Shown here: in pieces, positions 8,901-20,572 of the stretch
Layout: every line of letters begins with the position of its first letter
Position numbering within the stretch: the stretch's first letter is position 1
DNA from: Shinella sp. WSJ-2
GTDB lineage: Bacteria > Pseudomonadota > Alphaproteobacteria > Rhizobiales > Rhizobiaceae
Assembly (NCBI RefSeq): GCF_003432075.1
Contig: NZ_QWBU01000001.1
Coordinates: forward strand, 682,001-746,000
Direction of reading: 5' to 3'
DNA: 64,000 bases
The notes under the pieces: model-generated
Told to the model about the DNA's origin: nothing
Database searches by the model: none
Seen by the model: only the letters and a program-made list of their open reading frames with translations
Program-made: the position numbers and the translations under genes

Positions 8901-9461
8901 ATGATGCCCAGGACCCACTCATCGCTCTTTGCGGGACCGGCTTTGCCGAGCCAGTCCGTCGGCATCGTCACGGGCCTCTATCTCTTTCTTCTCGTCATCC
9001 GCGACTTCTGGCCGGAGACCCTGGCGCAGCTTGGCGGGCGGCCGGGCACGTTGGCTTTCCTGACAGCGGGGCTCGCTTGTCTTTTCATCGGGACCTGCGT
9101 GATCGTGTCGTGGAAGAAGATGATGATGAAGCCGCTGCTCGTAGTGCTGGTGCTTCTCACCGCCGCTGCGGTCTGGCTGCTGGATCAGGACAGCCCCTTC
9201 CGAGCTCTGGGCAGCGATATCGGCGGCTTCGCCACGCATATGGCGCTCTTCGGCCTAGTGCCGACCGCGCTTCTGTTGTGGATTCACATCCAGCACGGCT
9301 CGTTCTTCTGGCAGATACGCGGCAACCTTGCAGTCGCCATTCCGGCCATTGTCATCGCGCTCTGCGTGATGGGGACCCATCTGGCGGACTACGCCGCGAT
9401 CGCCGGGGAAGAAATTGCCGGCGCCGGAGACGCCGGCGCAGCCGTTACGGTTCGCCCTTGA
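8901..9461 (+). CDS. Membrane protein resembling the isolated N-terminal domain of EptA phosphoethanolamine transferases
   Basis: A 186-residue protein with about five hydrophobic helices. The order and wording match the membrane half of EptA-type lipid A phosphoethanolamine transferases (DUF1705). KKMMMKPLLVVLVLLTAAA corresponds to the 'KPLL...SAAA' helix, and FGLVPTALLLWIHI to the 'GVLPALLLW' helix. A final helix ends in a DYA motif. The sulfatase-like catalytic domain that should follow is absent, because the convergent ypfJ gene begins immediately. GAGG lies five bases before the ATG at 8901. It could be a decayed remnant or a regulator or scaffold; the match is by eye only. Confidence 0.65.
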   Translation: MMPRTHSSLFAGPALPSQSVGIVTGLYLFLLVIRDFWPETLAQLGGRPGTLAFLTAGLACLFIGTCVIVSWKKMMMKPLLVVLVLLTAAAVWLLDQDSPFRALGSDIGGFATHMALFGLVPTALLLWIHIQHGSFFWQIRGNLAVAIPAIVIALCVMGTHLADYAAIAGEEIAGAGDAGAAVTVRP

Positions 9462-10386
9462 ACGTATCGCAGGAATCGACCCGCCCGGTATCGAAGCCGC
9501 GCTTGAACCAGCGGCGGCGCTGGTCTGACGTGCCGTGGTTGAAGCTTTCGGGAACGACATAGCCCTGCATGCGCTTCTGCAGCGTGTCGTCACCGATCTG
9601 CGTTGCGGCGTTCAGCGCCTCCTCGAGGTCGCCGCTCTCAAGCAAACCCTTCTGCTGGGTATATTTGCCCCAGATGCCGGCATAACAATCGGCCTGAAGC
9701 TCGACGCGAATAGACATCTGGTTGGCCTCAACCTCGCTCATGCGCTGGCGCTGCTGGTTGAAGCGCGGCAGAACGCCCGTGAGGTTCTGGACGTGGTGGC
9801 CGACTTCATGGGCGACGACATAAGCCTGCGCGAAGTCGCCCGCCGCGTCGAACTTGTTGGCAAGCTCGTCGAAGAAGCTCATGTCGAGATAGACCTTGCG
9901 ATCACCCGGGCAATAGAATGGGCCGGAGGCCGCCGAGGCAAAGCCGCAGGCCGATTGCACGGAGCCGGAAAACAGCACCATTTTCGGCTCCTCGTAACGT
10001 TCGCCGGCGGCCTGGAAGATGCCGTTCCAGGTGTCTTCCGTCTCGGCGAGAACCGTCGCCATGAAAGCCTTGGTTTCCTCTTCCTGTGGTGACGAGCGTT
10101 GGCTGGCATTGTCGGTCTGCTCGAAACCAGGGCGGCTCGGCTGGCCGCCGCCATCCATCACCTGCAACAGGTCGATGCCCATCGCCTTGAAGATGAAGTA
10201 GATGACGACAAGGAAGATGATGGTGCCGATGCTCATGCCGCCGCCGGCGCTGCGTCCGCCACCCATCGGGATGCGGAAGCCGCCATTGCCGCGACCGAAT
10301 GGGTTGCCTCCCCCCATCGAGGGGCCGGGACCGGGTCCGCGCTGGTCCTCGATATTGTCCGACTGACGACGACCTTTCCATTCCAT
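9445..10386 (-). CDS. ypfJ: YpfJ-type neutral zinc metallopeptidase
   Basis: A 313-residue protein of the neutral zinc metallopeptidase family (PF04228). A glycine-rich N-terminal stretch (residues 17-50) precedes one membrane helix (51-70). The catalytic HEVGHH (193-198) follows in YVVAHEVGHHVQNLTG, with ADCYAGIWG further on. It is predicted to be anchored in the inner membrane with the peptidase domain in the periplasm. Its last 17 bases overlap the 3' end of the convergent EptA-like gene. The substrate and role are unknown. Confidence 0.92.
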   Translation of the reverse strand: MEWKGRRQSDNIEDQRGPGPGPSMGGGNPFGRGNGGFRIPMGGGRSAGGGMSIGTIIFLVVIYFIFKAMGIDLLQVMDGGGQPSRPGFEQTDNASQRSSPQEEETKAFMATVLAETEDTWNGIFQAAGERYEEPKMVLFSGSVQSACGFASAASGPFYCPGDRKVYLDMSFFDELANKFDAAGDFAQAYVVAHEVGHHVQNLTGVLPRFNQQRQRMSEVEANQMSIRVELQADCYAGIWGKYTQQKGLLESGDLEEALNAATQIGDDTLQKRMQGYVVPESFNHGTSDQRRRWFKRGFDTGRVDSCDTFKGEP

Positions 10387-10495
10387 GGCGCATTTCCCCG
10401 CATTGATTGCCGACGAACGTCCACGGCGTGAATTCGTTCCTCAGCGAAAACTTATAGGGCCAGCCGCGCCGCCATGCAAAACGAAAAGCGGCGTT

Positions 10496-11017
10496 TCAAC
10501 GGCGCCGGAAGAGCGCATTGAAACGTTGCCCCAAACCAGCCTCGTGGATGGCCAGCGCACCCGCCGCGACGAACAGGATGCTGACGACAGCGGCCGCTAG
10601 CCCGCTGGCAAGGCCGGACGCGCCGCCGAAGAGGATCATGCCCATCACCCGGTGCGGAACGAGCGTGAAAAGCCCGGCCACCACGATGCCGCCGAAATAC
10701 ATGCCAGCGACATGGGCGCGGTGGGCGCGGATATTGCCGTGGCGCGCCGTCTGGATCGCTCGGACGCTGCCGAGGATGACGTAGATGGAGAGCAAATGAA
10801 TGGGGTTGAAGCCGGCGACCACGTTGAGGCCGTGAATGAAGAAGGTCGAAAAGCTCGTCAGCACCATCAGCACCAGCCAGATTTTTCCGAGCAGCCGATG
10901 GGCCGGCGTGCCCTTGGGGCGGGCAAGCAGGATCGCACCGAGCACGGCGGCCGGCAGCACCGTCGCGACATGAAACTGGACGGCGAAGGGGGCGTTGACG
11001 AGCGGTTCGAAGGTCAT
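10496..11017 (-). CDS. DUF2306 family membrane protein
   Basis: A 173-residue protein with four to five hydrophobic helices. The segments FHVATVLPAAVLGAILLARPKGTPAHRLLGKIW and HRAHVAGMYFGGIVVAGLF match the DUF2306 family, whose conserved histidines suggest heme or metal binding, unproven. The start MTFEPLVNAPFAVQFH at 11017 is chosen because the longer open frame upstream (to 11812) lies antisense to the LytTR gene. It is divergent from that LytTR regulator with only 57 bases between the starts, so the regulator could control it. Confidence 0.85.
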   Translation of the reverse strand: MTFEPLVNAPFAVQFHVATVLPAAVLGAILLARPKGTPAHRLLGKIWLVLMVLTSFSTFFIHGLNVVAGFNPIHLLSIYVILGSVRAIQTARHGNIRAHRAHVAGMYFGGIVVAGLFTLVPHRVMGMILFGGASGLASGLAAAVVSILFVAAGALAIHEAGLGQRFNALFRRR

Positions 11018-11074
11018 GGCAAACTCGATCGTTGGTTGGGAAGGAGCGGTTGAATTCGCCACCGTCTTCGGCCA

Positions 11075-11923
11075 ATGATCGGCCCGCCTCAAACGCTTTG
11101 GCCCGAATGGACGGAATACTTCGTGGAACGCCCCTTCCTGCAATCCGCGCTTCGTGAACTGCAGGTCTTCCTGCGCTCCCCGCGCTTCTGGGCGACCTTC
11201 AGCGCGGTCGTACTGATCTTTTGGGTAACCGGCCCCTATGGCACGGCCGAGCGCCTTGCCAGCGCGCCACGCCTCGGCTTCTGGCTCGTCCAGCACGCCG
11301 CCGCCTGGAGCATTGCCGTGGTCACCATCGTTCTGGTCAACACGCTTCTCCTCCGCCGCGTGCCGAGCCTTCTCGGCCGCATGGCGATCGGCACGCTTAT
11401 CGCCGGCGCGCCCGTCGGGCTTGCCACGGAGACGATCAGTCTCGCCACCTTCGGCGGCACGCCTACCGTCGCGACCATCGCGCAAAGCATTGCCAGCGGC
11501 CTCGTGCTTTCCGCCCTCTTCTGCGGCCTCACCTTCATGACGATGAGCAGCAAGCAAGCCGAGGCGCTTTCGCCAGCGCCGATGCCCATCCCCGAGGCCA
11601 CGGAAGAGAGCGCCGAGATTCTGTTGCTGCGCCGTTTGAAGCCGGAGAACCGCGGCCCGGTCCTGCACATGACTGTCGCCGATCACTATACCGAGGTGAC
11701 GACCAGCCGCGGGCGGGAACTGGTGCTGCTGCGTTTTTCCGATGCGCTTGAGGAGCTGGGGGCGACGGCCGGCCTGCAGGTGCACCGCTCGCATTTCGTC
11801 GCTGATGCCCATGTCGACCGGCTGCTGCGCGCCGACGGCCGGCTGGCCATCCTGATGAAGGACGGACGGGAAATTCCGGTAAGCCGTAGTCGCACCGAGG
11901 CGGTACGCAGCCGCTGGGGTTGA
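11075..11923 (+). CDS. Membrane-anchored LytTR-family transcriptional regulator
   Basis: The 282-residue product has an N-terminal half with four hydrophobic helices (about residues 38-155) and a C-terminal LytTR DNA-binding domain (about 185-280). The LytTR part shows LHMTVADHYTEVTTSRGRELVLLRF and LQVHRSHFVA, the usual strand pattern ending before REIPVSRSR. LytTR proteins bind DNA through beta strands. Membrane-anchored forms without a receiver domain are known to be controlled by partner membrane proteins. The divergent DUF2306 membrane protein is the natural candidate partner or target, which is inference from position. Confidence 0.88.
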   Translation: MIGPPQTLWPEWTEYFVERPFLQSALRELQVFLRSPRFWATFSAVVLIFWVTGPYGTAERLASAPRLGFWLVQHAAAWSIAVVTIVLVNTLLLRRVPSLLGRMAIGTLIAGAPVGLATETISLATFGGTPTVATIAQSIASGLVLSALFCGLTFMTMSSKQAEALSPAPMPIPEATEESAEILLLRRLKPENRGPVLHMTVADHYTEVTTSRGRELVLLRFSDALEELGATAGLQVHRSHFVADAHVDRLLRADGRLAILMKDGREIPVSRSRTEAVRSRWG

Positions 11924-12006
11924 CGAATTTTTTCAAGGGCGATGTCGGATCGACCTTTCGTCGTTCGTCTCTAGGTATCCACTCAACAAACGGCCAGGAG
12001 AACCCC

Positions 12007-12666
12007 ATGAGAAAGATCATTGTCGGCGCCTTTGTCAGCCTTGACGGCGTCATGCAGGCACCGGGCGGCCCGGACGAGGATCCGATCGGCGGCTTCACGT
12101 TCGGCGGCTGGGTCGCACCGCTTTTTGACGAGAAGATGGGCGCTGCCATCGACGAGATGTTTGCAAATCCCTTTGACCTGCTGCTCGGCCGCAAGACCTA
12201 CGACATCTTCGCCGCCCACTGGCCCTATGCCGACAAGAACGACCCGATCGGCCCGCTCTTCGACCGCATCAACAAATATGTCGCCACCCGCAATCCAGGC
12301 TTCAAAACGACATGGCAGAACAGCCATGTGCTAGGGACGGATACGATCGCCGCGGTGAAGGCGCTGAAGAGCGAGGACGGGCCGGATCTCCTGACGCAGG
12401 GCTCAACGGACTTCCTCAAGACGCTGTTCGAACACGACCTCATCGACGAAATCAACGTCTTCACCTTCCCGGTCATTCTCGGCAAGGGCAAGCGGCTGTT
12501 CGGTGACGCCTCGTTTCCGCGAGCGCTGACTCTGGTAGCTTCGAGCACCAGCGAAAACGGCATCGTCATCAGCAAGTATGCCCGCGCGGGCAACGTCACC
12601 ACCGGCTCCTTCGAGTTCGACACGCCGAGCGAGGCCGAATTGGAACGCCGCCGCAACCTCACTTGA
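12007..12666 (+). CDS. Dihydrofolate reductase-like (RibD C-terminal domain) protein
   Basis: A 219-residue protein of the RibD-C / bacterial DHFR-like family. It starts MRKIIVGAFVSLDGVMQAPGG and contains LLLGRKTYDIFAAHWP and FTFPVILGKGKRLF, all hallmark segments of the family. AGGAG stands six bases before the ATG at 12007; the frame is open back to 11920 but lacks a site there. The fold binds NADPH. The substrate of these stand-alone members is generally unknown. Confidence 0.9.
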   Translation: MRKIIVGAFVSLDGVMQAPGGPDEDPIGGFTFGGWVAPLFDEKMGAAIDEMFANPFDLLLGRKTYDIFAAHWPYADKNDPIGPLFDRINKYVATRNPGFKTTWQNSHVLGTDTIAAVKALKSEDGPDLLTQGSTDFLKTLFEHDLIDEINVFTFPVILGKGKRLFGDASFPRALTLVASSTSENGIVISKYARAGNVTTGSFEFDTPSEAELERRRNLT

Positions 12667-12734
12667 ACACAGGGCGGTCTTGACCGCCAACGCCGTTGCC
12701 GCTCCTATTCTCGGACGGAAATCGGGAGGATGGC

Positions 12735-13763
12735 ATGAAAGCGGCGCGGCTGGAGGCGATCGGCGGTTTTGTGGTGCGCGAGGTGGAAAAACCTGTTCCA
12801 GGCCCGGACGATCTTCTCGTGCGTGTCGAGGCGGCCGGCATATGCGGCACCGACCGTCACCTCTTCCACGGTGAATTCCCTTGCCGCCCGCCGGTGACTC
12901 TCGGCCACGAATTCTCTGGCATCGTCGAGGATATCGGCGATGCCGTCCGCGATTTCCGCCCCGGCATGCGAGTCACTGGCGATCCGAACATCGCTTGTGG
13001 CCGCTGCGCGCAATGCCGGCGCGGCCGCATCAATCTCTGCGAAAACCTCCAGGCGATCGGCATTCACCGCGATGGCGGCTTTGCGGATTATATGCTGGTG
13101 CCGCAGCGGCAGGCCCATGAAATGCCGCTTTCGCTGCCGCCGGAACACGGCGCCTTCTGCGAGCCGCTCGCCTGCTGCCTGCATGGCATCGACATGGCAG
13201 GTATTCAGCCCGGCAGCTCCGTGGTGGTGCTTGGCGGCGGGGTGATCGGCATGCTCACGGTCCAGCTCGCCCGCCTTGCCGGCGCGACCGCCGTCGTGCT
13301 CGTCACGCGTCAGGCGGTGCGCCGAAAGCTGGCTGAGGAGATCGGCGCCACCCATTCCTTCGATCCCGGTGCAGGGGATGCGATCAAGAGCATTGCCGGC
13401 CAATCCGGCCTCGTTCCCGGTGGTGCCGACGTCGTCGTCGAATGCGCGGGTGTGCCCGAAACTATGATGCAAGCGCCGAAACTCGCCCGCAACGGTGGCA
13501 CTGTGGTCATTCTCGGCGTTATGCCGCAAGGCGAGAGGATCGAGATCGAACCCTTCGACCTGCTGTTCCGTGAGGTGAAAATCCTCACCTCCTTCCTCAA
13601 CCCGCATGTGCATGGTCGTGCTGCGGCGCTGATTGCCTCGGGCACGATCAAGGTCGACCGGCTGATCTCGCGCCGCATCGGCATAAACGACCTGCCGGAT
13701 GCTGTGGCAAACCCGCCGCGCCCCGGGGAGGTGAAAGTGCTTGTCATGCCCGGTCTCGCGTAG
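12735..13763 (+). CDS. Zinc-dependent alcohol/polyol dehydrogenase (MDR family)
   Basis: A 342-residue medium-chain dehydrogenase. The catalytic-zinc ligands are visible as C37 (GICGTDRHLF), H58-E59 (GHE) and E143. The structural-zinc cysteines are C88, C91, C94 and C102. The Rossmann motif VLGGGVIGM follows in the NAD(P)-binding domain. The sequence style is that of sorbitol/threonine/erythritol-type dehydrogenases rather than ethanol dehydrogenases. GGGAGG lies five bases before the start. It stands alone, convergent with ampR with only three bases between the genes. Confidence 0.92.
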   Translation: MKAARLEAIGGFVVREVEKPVPGPDDLLVRVEAAGICGTDRHLFHGEFPCRPPVTLGHEFSGIVEDIGDAVRDFRPGMRVTGDPNIACGRCAQCRRGRINLCENLQAIGIHRDGGFADYMLVPQRQAHEMPLSLPPEHGAFCEPLACCLHGIDMAGIQPGSSVVVLGGGVIGMLTVQLARLAGATAVVLVTRQAVRRKLAEEIGATHSFDPGAGDAIKSIAGQSGLVPGGADVVVECAGVPETMMQAPKLARNGGTVVILGVMPQGERIEIEPFDLLFREVKILTSFLNPHVHGRAAALIASGTIKVDRLISRRIGINDLPDAVANPPRPGEVKVLVMPGLA

Positions 13764-13766
13764 GCA

Positions 13767-14654
13767 TCAGGTCAGCCCCTCCTCCGCCACCGTTTCCCTA
13801 AGCCATGCCGAAAAGGCCGCCATGGCCGGCGTGACGCTGCGCGATTGCAGGCATGTCAGCCAATAGCTGCCGAGCGCGACGCTCGTCTTGAACGGCTGCA
13901 CGACGGCGCCGGAGGACAGCAACCGTGAAAACATCAGCGGCGGCGCAAGCCCGACGCCGAGCCCCTGCAGCACCGCCTCGATCATAGCGAGCGAGGTATC
14001 GAAGACGATGGCATTCTGCGGTGGCGGTGTGCGCGGCAGGCCGGCGGCCTCGAACCAGCGGGTCCACTCGTCGCGACGGTAGGAGCGCAGCAGCGTCAAG
14101 CCGAGCAGGTCTTCGGGCGCCTTCAGATCGCGCGCGATCGTGGGGATCGCCAAAACCGAAAGCGGCGCATCGAAGAGCCTGACGGCATCCGTCCCGTGCC
14201 ACGCGCCGGCACCGAAACGCACGGCAAAGTCGAGCCCTTCGGCGGCGAGATCGACGCGGTTGTTGTTGGTGGAAAGCCTGACCTCGACGAAGGGATGGCG
14301 CTCGCGAAAACTTGCAAGCCGCGGCAGGAGCCAGCCGACCGCAAAGGTGCCCACCGCACCAATCGTCAGGATTTCCCGCACATGGCCGCCGCGAAAGCGC
14401 TCCACCATATCGGCCATGCGGTCGAAGCTGTCGCGCAGCACCGGCAGCAGGCTCTCGCCCTCCGCGGTGATCATCAGCCCGCGCGGCAGGCGCTTGAACA
14501 GCACGACGCTGAGTTGGTCCTCGAGGCTCTTCACCTGATGGCTGACGGCGGCCTGCGTGACATTCAACTCGATAGCCGCGCGGGTGAAGCTCAAGTGCCT
14601 GGCAGAAGCCTCGAAGGCGCGAAAAGCGTTCAGCGGAAGATATGGTCGGACCAT
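13767..14654 (-). CDS. ampR: AmpR-type LysR transcriptional regulator
   Basis: A 295-residue LysR regulator that matches AmpR over its whole length. It shows PLNAFRAFEASARHLSFTRAAIELNVTQAAVSHQVK in the helix-turn-helix, then TAEGESLLPVLRDSFDRMA, GTFAVGWLLPRL and LLRSYRRDEWTRWFEAAG in the effector domain. AmpR senses peptidoglycan fragments (UDP-MurNAc-pentapeptide represses, anhydro-muropeptides activate) and switches a divergent beta-lactamase gene. Here the divergent gene, 109 bases away, encodes a class D enzyme instead of the usual class C or A enzyme. The start MVRPYLPLN is the family start. Confidence 0.93.
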   Translation of the reverse strand: MVRPYLPLNAFRAFEASARHLSFTRAAIELNVTQAAVSHQVKSLEDQLSVVLFKRLPRGLMITAEGESLLPVLRDSFDRMADMVERFRGGHVREILTIGAVGTFAVGWLLPRLASFRERHPFVEVRLSTNNNRVDLAAEGLDFAVRFGAGAWHGTDAVRLFDAPLSVLAIPTIARDLKAPEDLLGLTLLRSYRRDEWTRWFEAAGLPRTPPPQNAIVFDTSLAMIEAVLQGLGVGLAPPLMFSRLLSSGAVVQPFKTSVALGSYWLTCLQSRSVTPAMAAFSAWLRETVAEEGLT

Positions 14655-14664
14655 GGCAATGCCC

Positions 14665-14682
14665 TAGATTTCCTAATGGCTA
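14665..14682. promoter_or_regulatory. Candidate AmpR operator
   Basis: A TAG-N12-CTA dyad lies close to the ampR start and just upstream of the beta-lactamase -35 element, where a LysR-type activator would bind. It is only an approximate LysR-type dyad, assigned mainly by position. Confidence 0.35.
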
Positions 14683-14699
14683 AGACCAGTATTGATCTT

Positions 14700-14728
14700 T
14701 TGTCAGCCGATCAAGCGGTTGCTATGAA
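14700..14728 (+). promoter_or_regulatory. Promoter of the class D beta-lactamase gene
   Basis: TTGTCA (14700-14705) and TATGAA (14723-14728) are separated by exactly 17 bases. The transcript would start near 14735, leaving a leader of about 29 bases to the ATG at 14764. Confidence 0.6.
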
Positions 14729-14763
14729 GATGGCACAAACCCTTGGAAATCAGAGGAAACGGG

Positions 14764-15570
14764 ATGGACACACGTCTTTTCGCCGCCGGCGCCCTGCTGG
14801 CTGCAATCTTCGCGGCGCCGGCTGAAGCCCGCACTATTTGTACGATCGTTGCCGATGCCGGCAGCAATGAAGTCATCATGGAGAAGGGTGACTGCAAGAG
14901 CCGCGTCACCCCCGCCTCCACGTTCAAAGTGCCACTGGCGGTGATGGGGTACGATTCCGGTTTTCTGGAAAATGCCGAAGAGCCGGTCCTGCCCTTCCTG
15001 AAGGGGTACCCGGATTGGGGCGGTGAAGCCTGGCGCCAGCCGACGTCGCCGAAGCGCTGGATGGAGCTTTCCGTTGTCTGGTACTCGCAACGCATCACCG
15101 AATTTCTCGGTTATGATAAGCTGCGCGACTATGCCGAGGCCTTTGATTACGGCAATGGCGACGTGACCGGCGACCCCGGCAAGAACAATGCGCTGGAACG
15201 CTCGTGGATCGCCTCTTCCCTGAAAATCTCGCCACGCGAGCAGATCGCATTCCTCAGGAAGCTGGTGAACCACGACCTGCCCGTCTCTTCCGACGCAATG
15301 GATGCGGCGATGAAGATCGTCGAGGGCCGGGAAATCGGCGACGGATGGCACGCGCAGGGCAAGACGGGCATGGCCTATCCACGCCAGGCCGACGGCAGCT
15401 TCAACTACAACACGCCCTGGGGCTGGTATGTCGGTTGGGCCAGCCGCGGCGAGCAGACCGTGGTTTTTGCACGGCTGGTCCAGGACGAAAAGAAGCAGGA
15501 ACCGCGTACGAGCCTGAGGGCACGTGACAGCATTCTCGCGGAACTTCCAGGCATTCTCGCCGTGGAGTGA
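14764..15570 (+). CDS. Class D (OXA-type) beta-lactamase
   Basis: A 268-residue serine beta-lactamase with a signal peptide (residues 1-22, cleaved after AEA). The class D motifs are all present: active-site S52-T-F-K55, S103-V-V105, Y129-G-N131, W148 ahead of SLKISPREQ, and K200-T-G202. The lysine K55 is the residue that is carboxylated in this class. The protein should act in the periplasm. GAGGAAAC precedes the ATG at 14764; an upstream TTG at 14743 is in frame but has no site. It is divergent from ampR, which implies inducibility. The spectrum cannot be deduced. Confidence 0.94.
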   Translation: MDTRLFAAGALLAAIFAAPAEARTICTIVADAGSNEVIMEKGDCKSRVTPASTFKVPLAVMGYDSGFLENAEEPVLPFLKGYPDWGGEAWRQPTSPKRWMELSVVWYSQRITEFLGYDKLRDYAEAFDYGNGDVTGDPGKNNALERSWIASSLKISPREQIAFLRKLVNHDLPVSSDAMDAAMKIVEGREIGDGWHAQGKTGMAYPRQADGSFNYNTPWGWYVGWASRGEQTVVFARLVQDEKKQEPRTSLRARDSILAELPGILAVE

Positions 15571-15571
15571 T

Positions 15572-16753
15572 CTAGCGCGGCGGCACCATGCCCAGCCCCT
15601 TGCGGGCGAGGCCGGAGACGTTGAGCGCGAGCTTTCGCCGGAAGACCGGAGACGCGCCGATGATCCGCAGGGCAAGATTGCGCAGTATGCGACCGAAGAC
15701 GCTGCGCACCATCGCCATCCGCGTCAGGCGATCGGCAAGCGCCAGCACCTCCACTGCGGCGGGGCGGCGCTTTTCCTCATAGAGGTCGAGCGTCGCCTCC
15801 GACGCCTTGCCGTTCAGGACATCAGCCAGCAGCTGCCCCAGCACCACGGCATCGACGATCCCGGTGTTCATACCCTGCCCGCCGGCCGGGCTGTGCACAT
15901 GCGCGGCATCGCCCATGACGAAAACAGGGCCGGAGCGATAGCGCGAGGCAACGCGGTGGTGCACGCGGAAGCGCGAGCTCCAGATCACATCCCGCACACG
16001 GCCTGGCACCGTGCGCGGTCCGCGCGCATCCAGCAACGCCTGCACGAAGGCGGCATCCGGTTCGGGCGGTGCCTCCTCTACCGGCGCCACGATGCGAAAG
16101 TGGCCGCCGGGCAGCGGCGCGACGACACCCATGCCTTCCGGCGAAAAGAGCAAGGTCACCTCGTCACTATAGCACCAGTCCATGTGGACATCGGCCAGCA
16201 CGAAGGAGCCCGCATAAGCTTCGCCATCGAATGCGATGCCGGCCGCCTCGCGCACCACGCTGTGCATGCCGTCACCGCCGATGAGGTAGCGGGCACGGAT
16301 CACCTGCTCGCCTTCTCCCGTCGCAAGGTGAACGGTCGCGCCGCCCGCATCCGTTTCCACCTTCGCCGCCGTCACACCGCGGGCGACGCTGCCGCCGAGC
16401 GCCGCGAGCCGCTCGGTCAAGATCGCCTCCGTCTCGTCCTGCGGAATCATCAGCACTTCCGCATAGCGCGAGGGCAGCATGGAGAAATCGAGTTCGAGCA
16501 CCGCCTTGTCATGATCGCGCAGCGCAAAGCGCGTGAGCGGCAGGCCTCGACGCTCCAGTTCGTCGGTGACACCGATGCGCTCCAGCACTTCAAGCGTGTG
16601 CGCATGAATGACGGCAGCACGCGAGGTGTTCTGGCCGGCGGCAAGCCGCTCGATGATGACGGGGCGGATGCCGGCCTGTTGCAGCGTGACGGCGAGCGCA
16701 AGGCCCGTCGGCCCCGCCCCAACGATCAGCACATCGATTTCCTGCGGCAGCAT
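15572..16753 (-). CDS. FAD-dependent aromatic-ring-type monooxygenase (PHBH family)
   Basis: A 393-residue flavoprotein hydroxylase. The N-terminal FAD motif is VLIVGAGPTGLALAVTLQQAG (residues 8-28), and the second FAD motif VFVMGDAAHVHSPAGGQGMNTGI is intact. An ARYLIGGDG(M)HSVVR segment corresponds to the conserved DG motif of the p-hydroxybenzoate hydroxylase group. Such enzymes use NAD(P)H and O2 on phenols, polyketides or antibiotics. It ends two bases from the beta-lactamase stop, convergent. The substrate is unknown; a drug-modifying role is possible but not shown. Confidence 0.88.
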   Translation of the reverse strand: MLPQEIDVLIVGAGPTGLALAVTLQQAGIRPVIIERLAAGQNTSRAAVIHAHTLEVLERIGVTDELERRGLPLTRFALRDHDKAVLELDFSMLPSRYAEVLMIPQDETEAILTERLAALGGSVARGVTAAKVETDAGGATVHLATGEGEQVIRARYLIGGDGMHSVVREAAGIAFDGEAYAGSFVLADVHMDWCYSDEVTLLFSPEGMGVVAPLPGGHFRIVAPVEEAPPEPDAAFVQALLDARGPRTVPGRVRDVIWSSRFRVHHRVASRYRSGPVFVMGDAAHVHSPAGGQGMNTGIVDAVVLGQLLADVLNGKASEATLDLYEEKRRPAAVEVLALADRLTRMAMVRSVFGRILRNLALRIIGASPVFRRKLALNVSGLARKGLGMVPPR

Positions 16754-17025
16754 GCTTCCCTCCCCGAATCGATATGCGTCTTAGTCCCTACATGGTTCAA
16801 CGACCCTTGCGACCCGGGCCAAAGGGCCGCCTGTTATATAGCCGGCATGCGGCAGGAGAACAGCCCCTGCACTTTTCCTGTCGATTGCGTGATTTTCGGG
16901 GTTCCGCTCCCCCCGTCATTTGCCTATAAGCCGCTTCTAGCCTTGAAAGACCATTTTTGCGCGCCCGGCCCGGTGAACCCATCGCCATGCCGGTTTTTCG
17001 CGCACGCGGAAGATTGGATAGAGAG

Positions 17026-20508
<3,483 letters not shown>

Positions 20509-20527
20509 GACGAGCCAACTGAAATAT

Positions 20528-20564
20528 GAAGAAAGCCGGGCGACCCTGTCGCTCGGCTTTCTTC
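20528..20564. terminator. Bidirectional terminator between carB and the SDR gene
   Basis: A near-perfect 17-base inverted repeat around a CCT loop (stem with AAAGCCGGGCGAC / GTCGCTCGGCTTT) begins 20 bases after the carB stop. It lies nine bases beyond the end of the convergent SDR gene. Confidence 0.75.
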
Positions 20565-20572
20565 ACGTTAGG

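Noticed and set aside
11018-11812. N-terminal extension of the DUF2306 frame
   Set aside because: The extension is antisense to the LytTR gene; the DUF2306 domain starts at the internal ATG at 11017.
16754-17025. A carB promoter with TTATAT at 16834-16839
   Set aside because: The nearest TTGCGA lies 21 bases away, too far for a sigma-70 pair.
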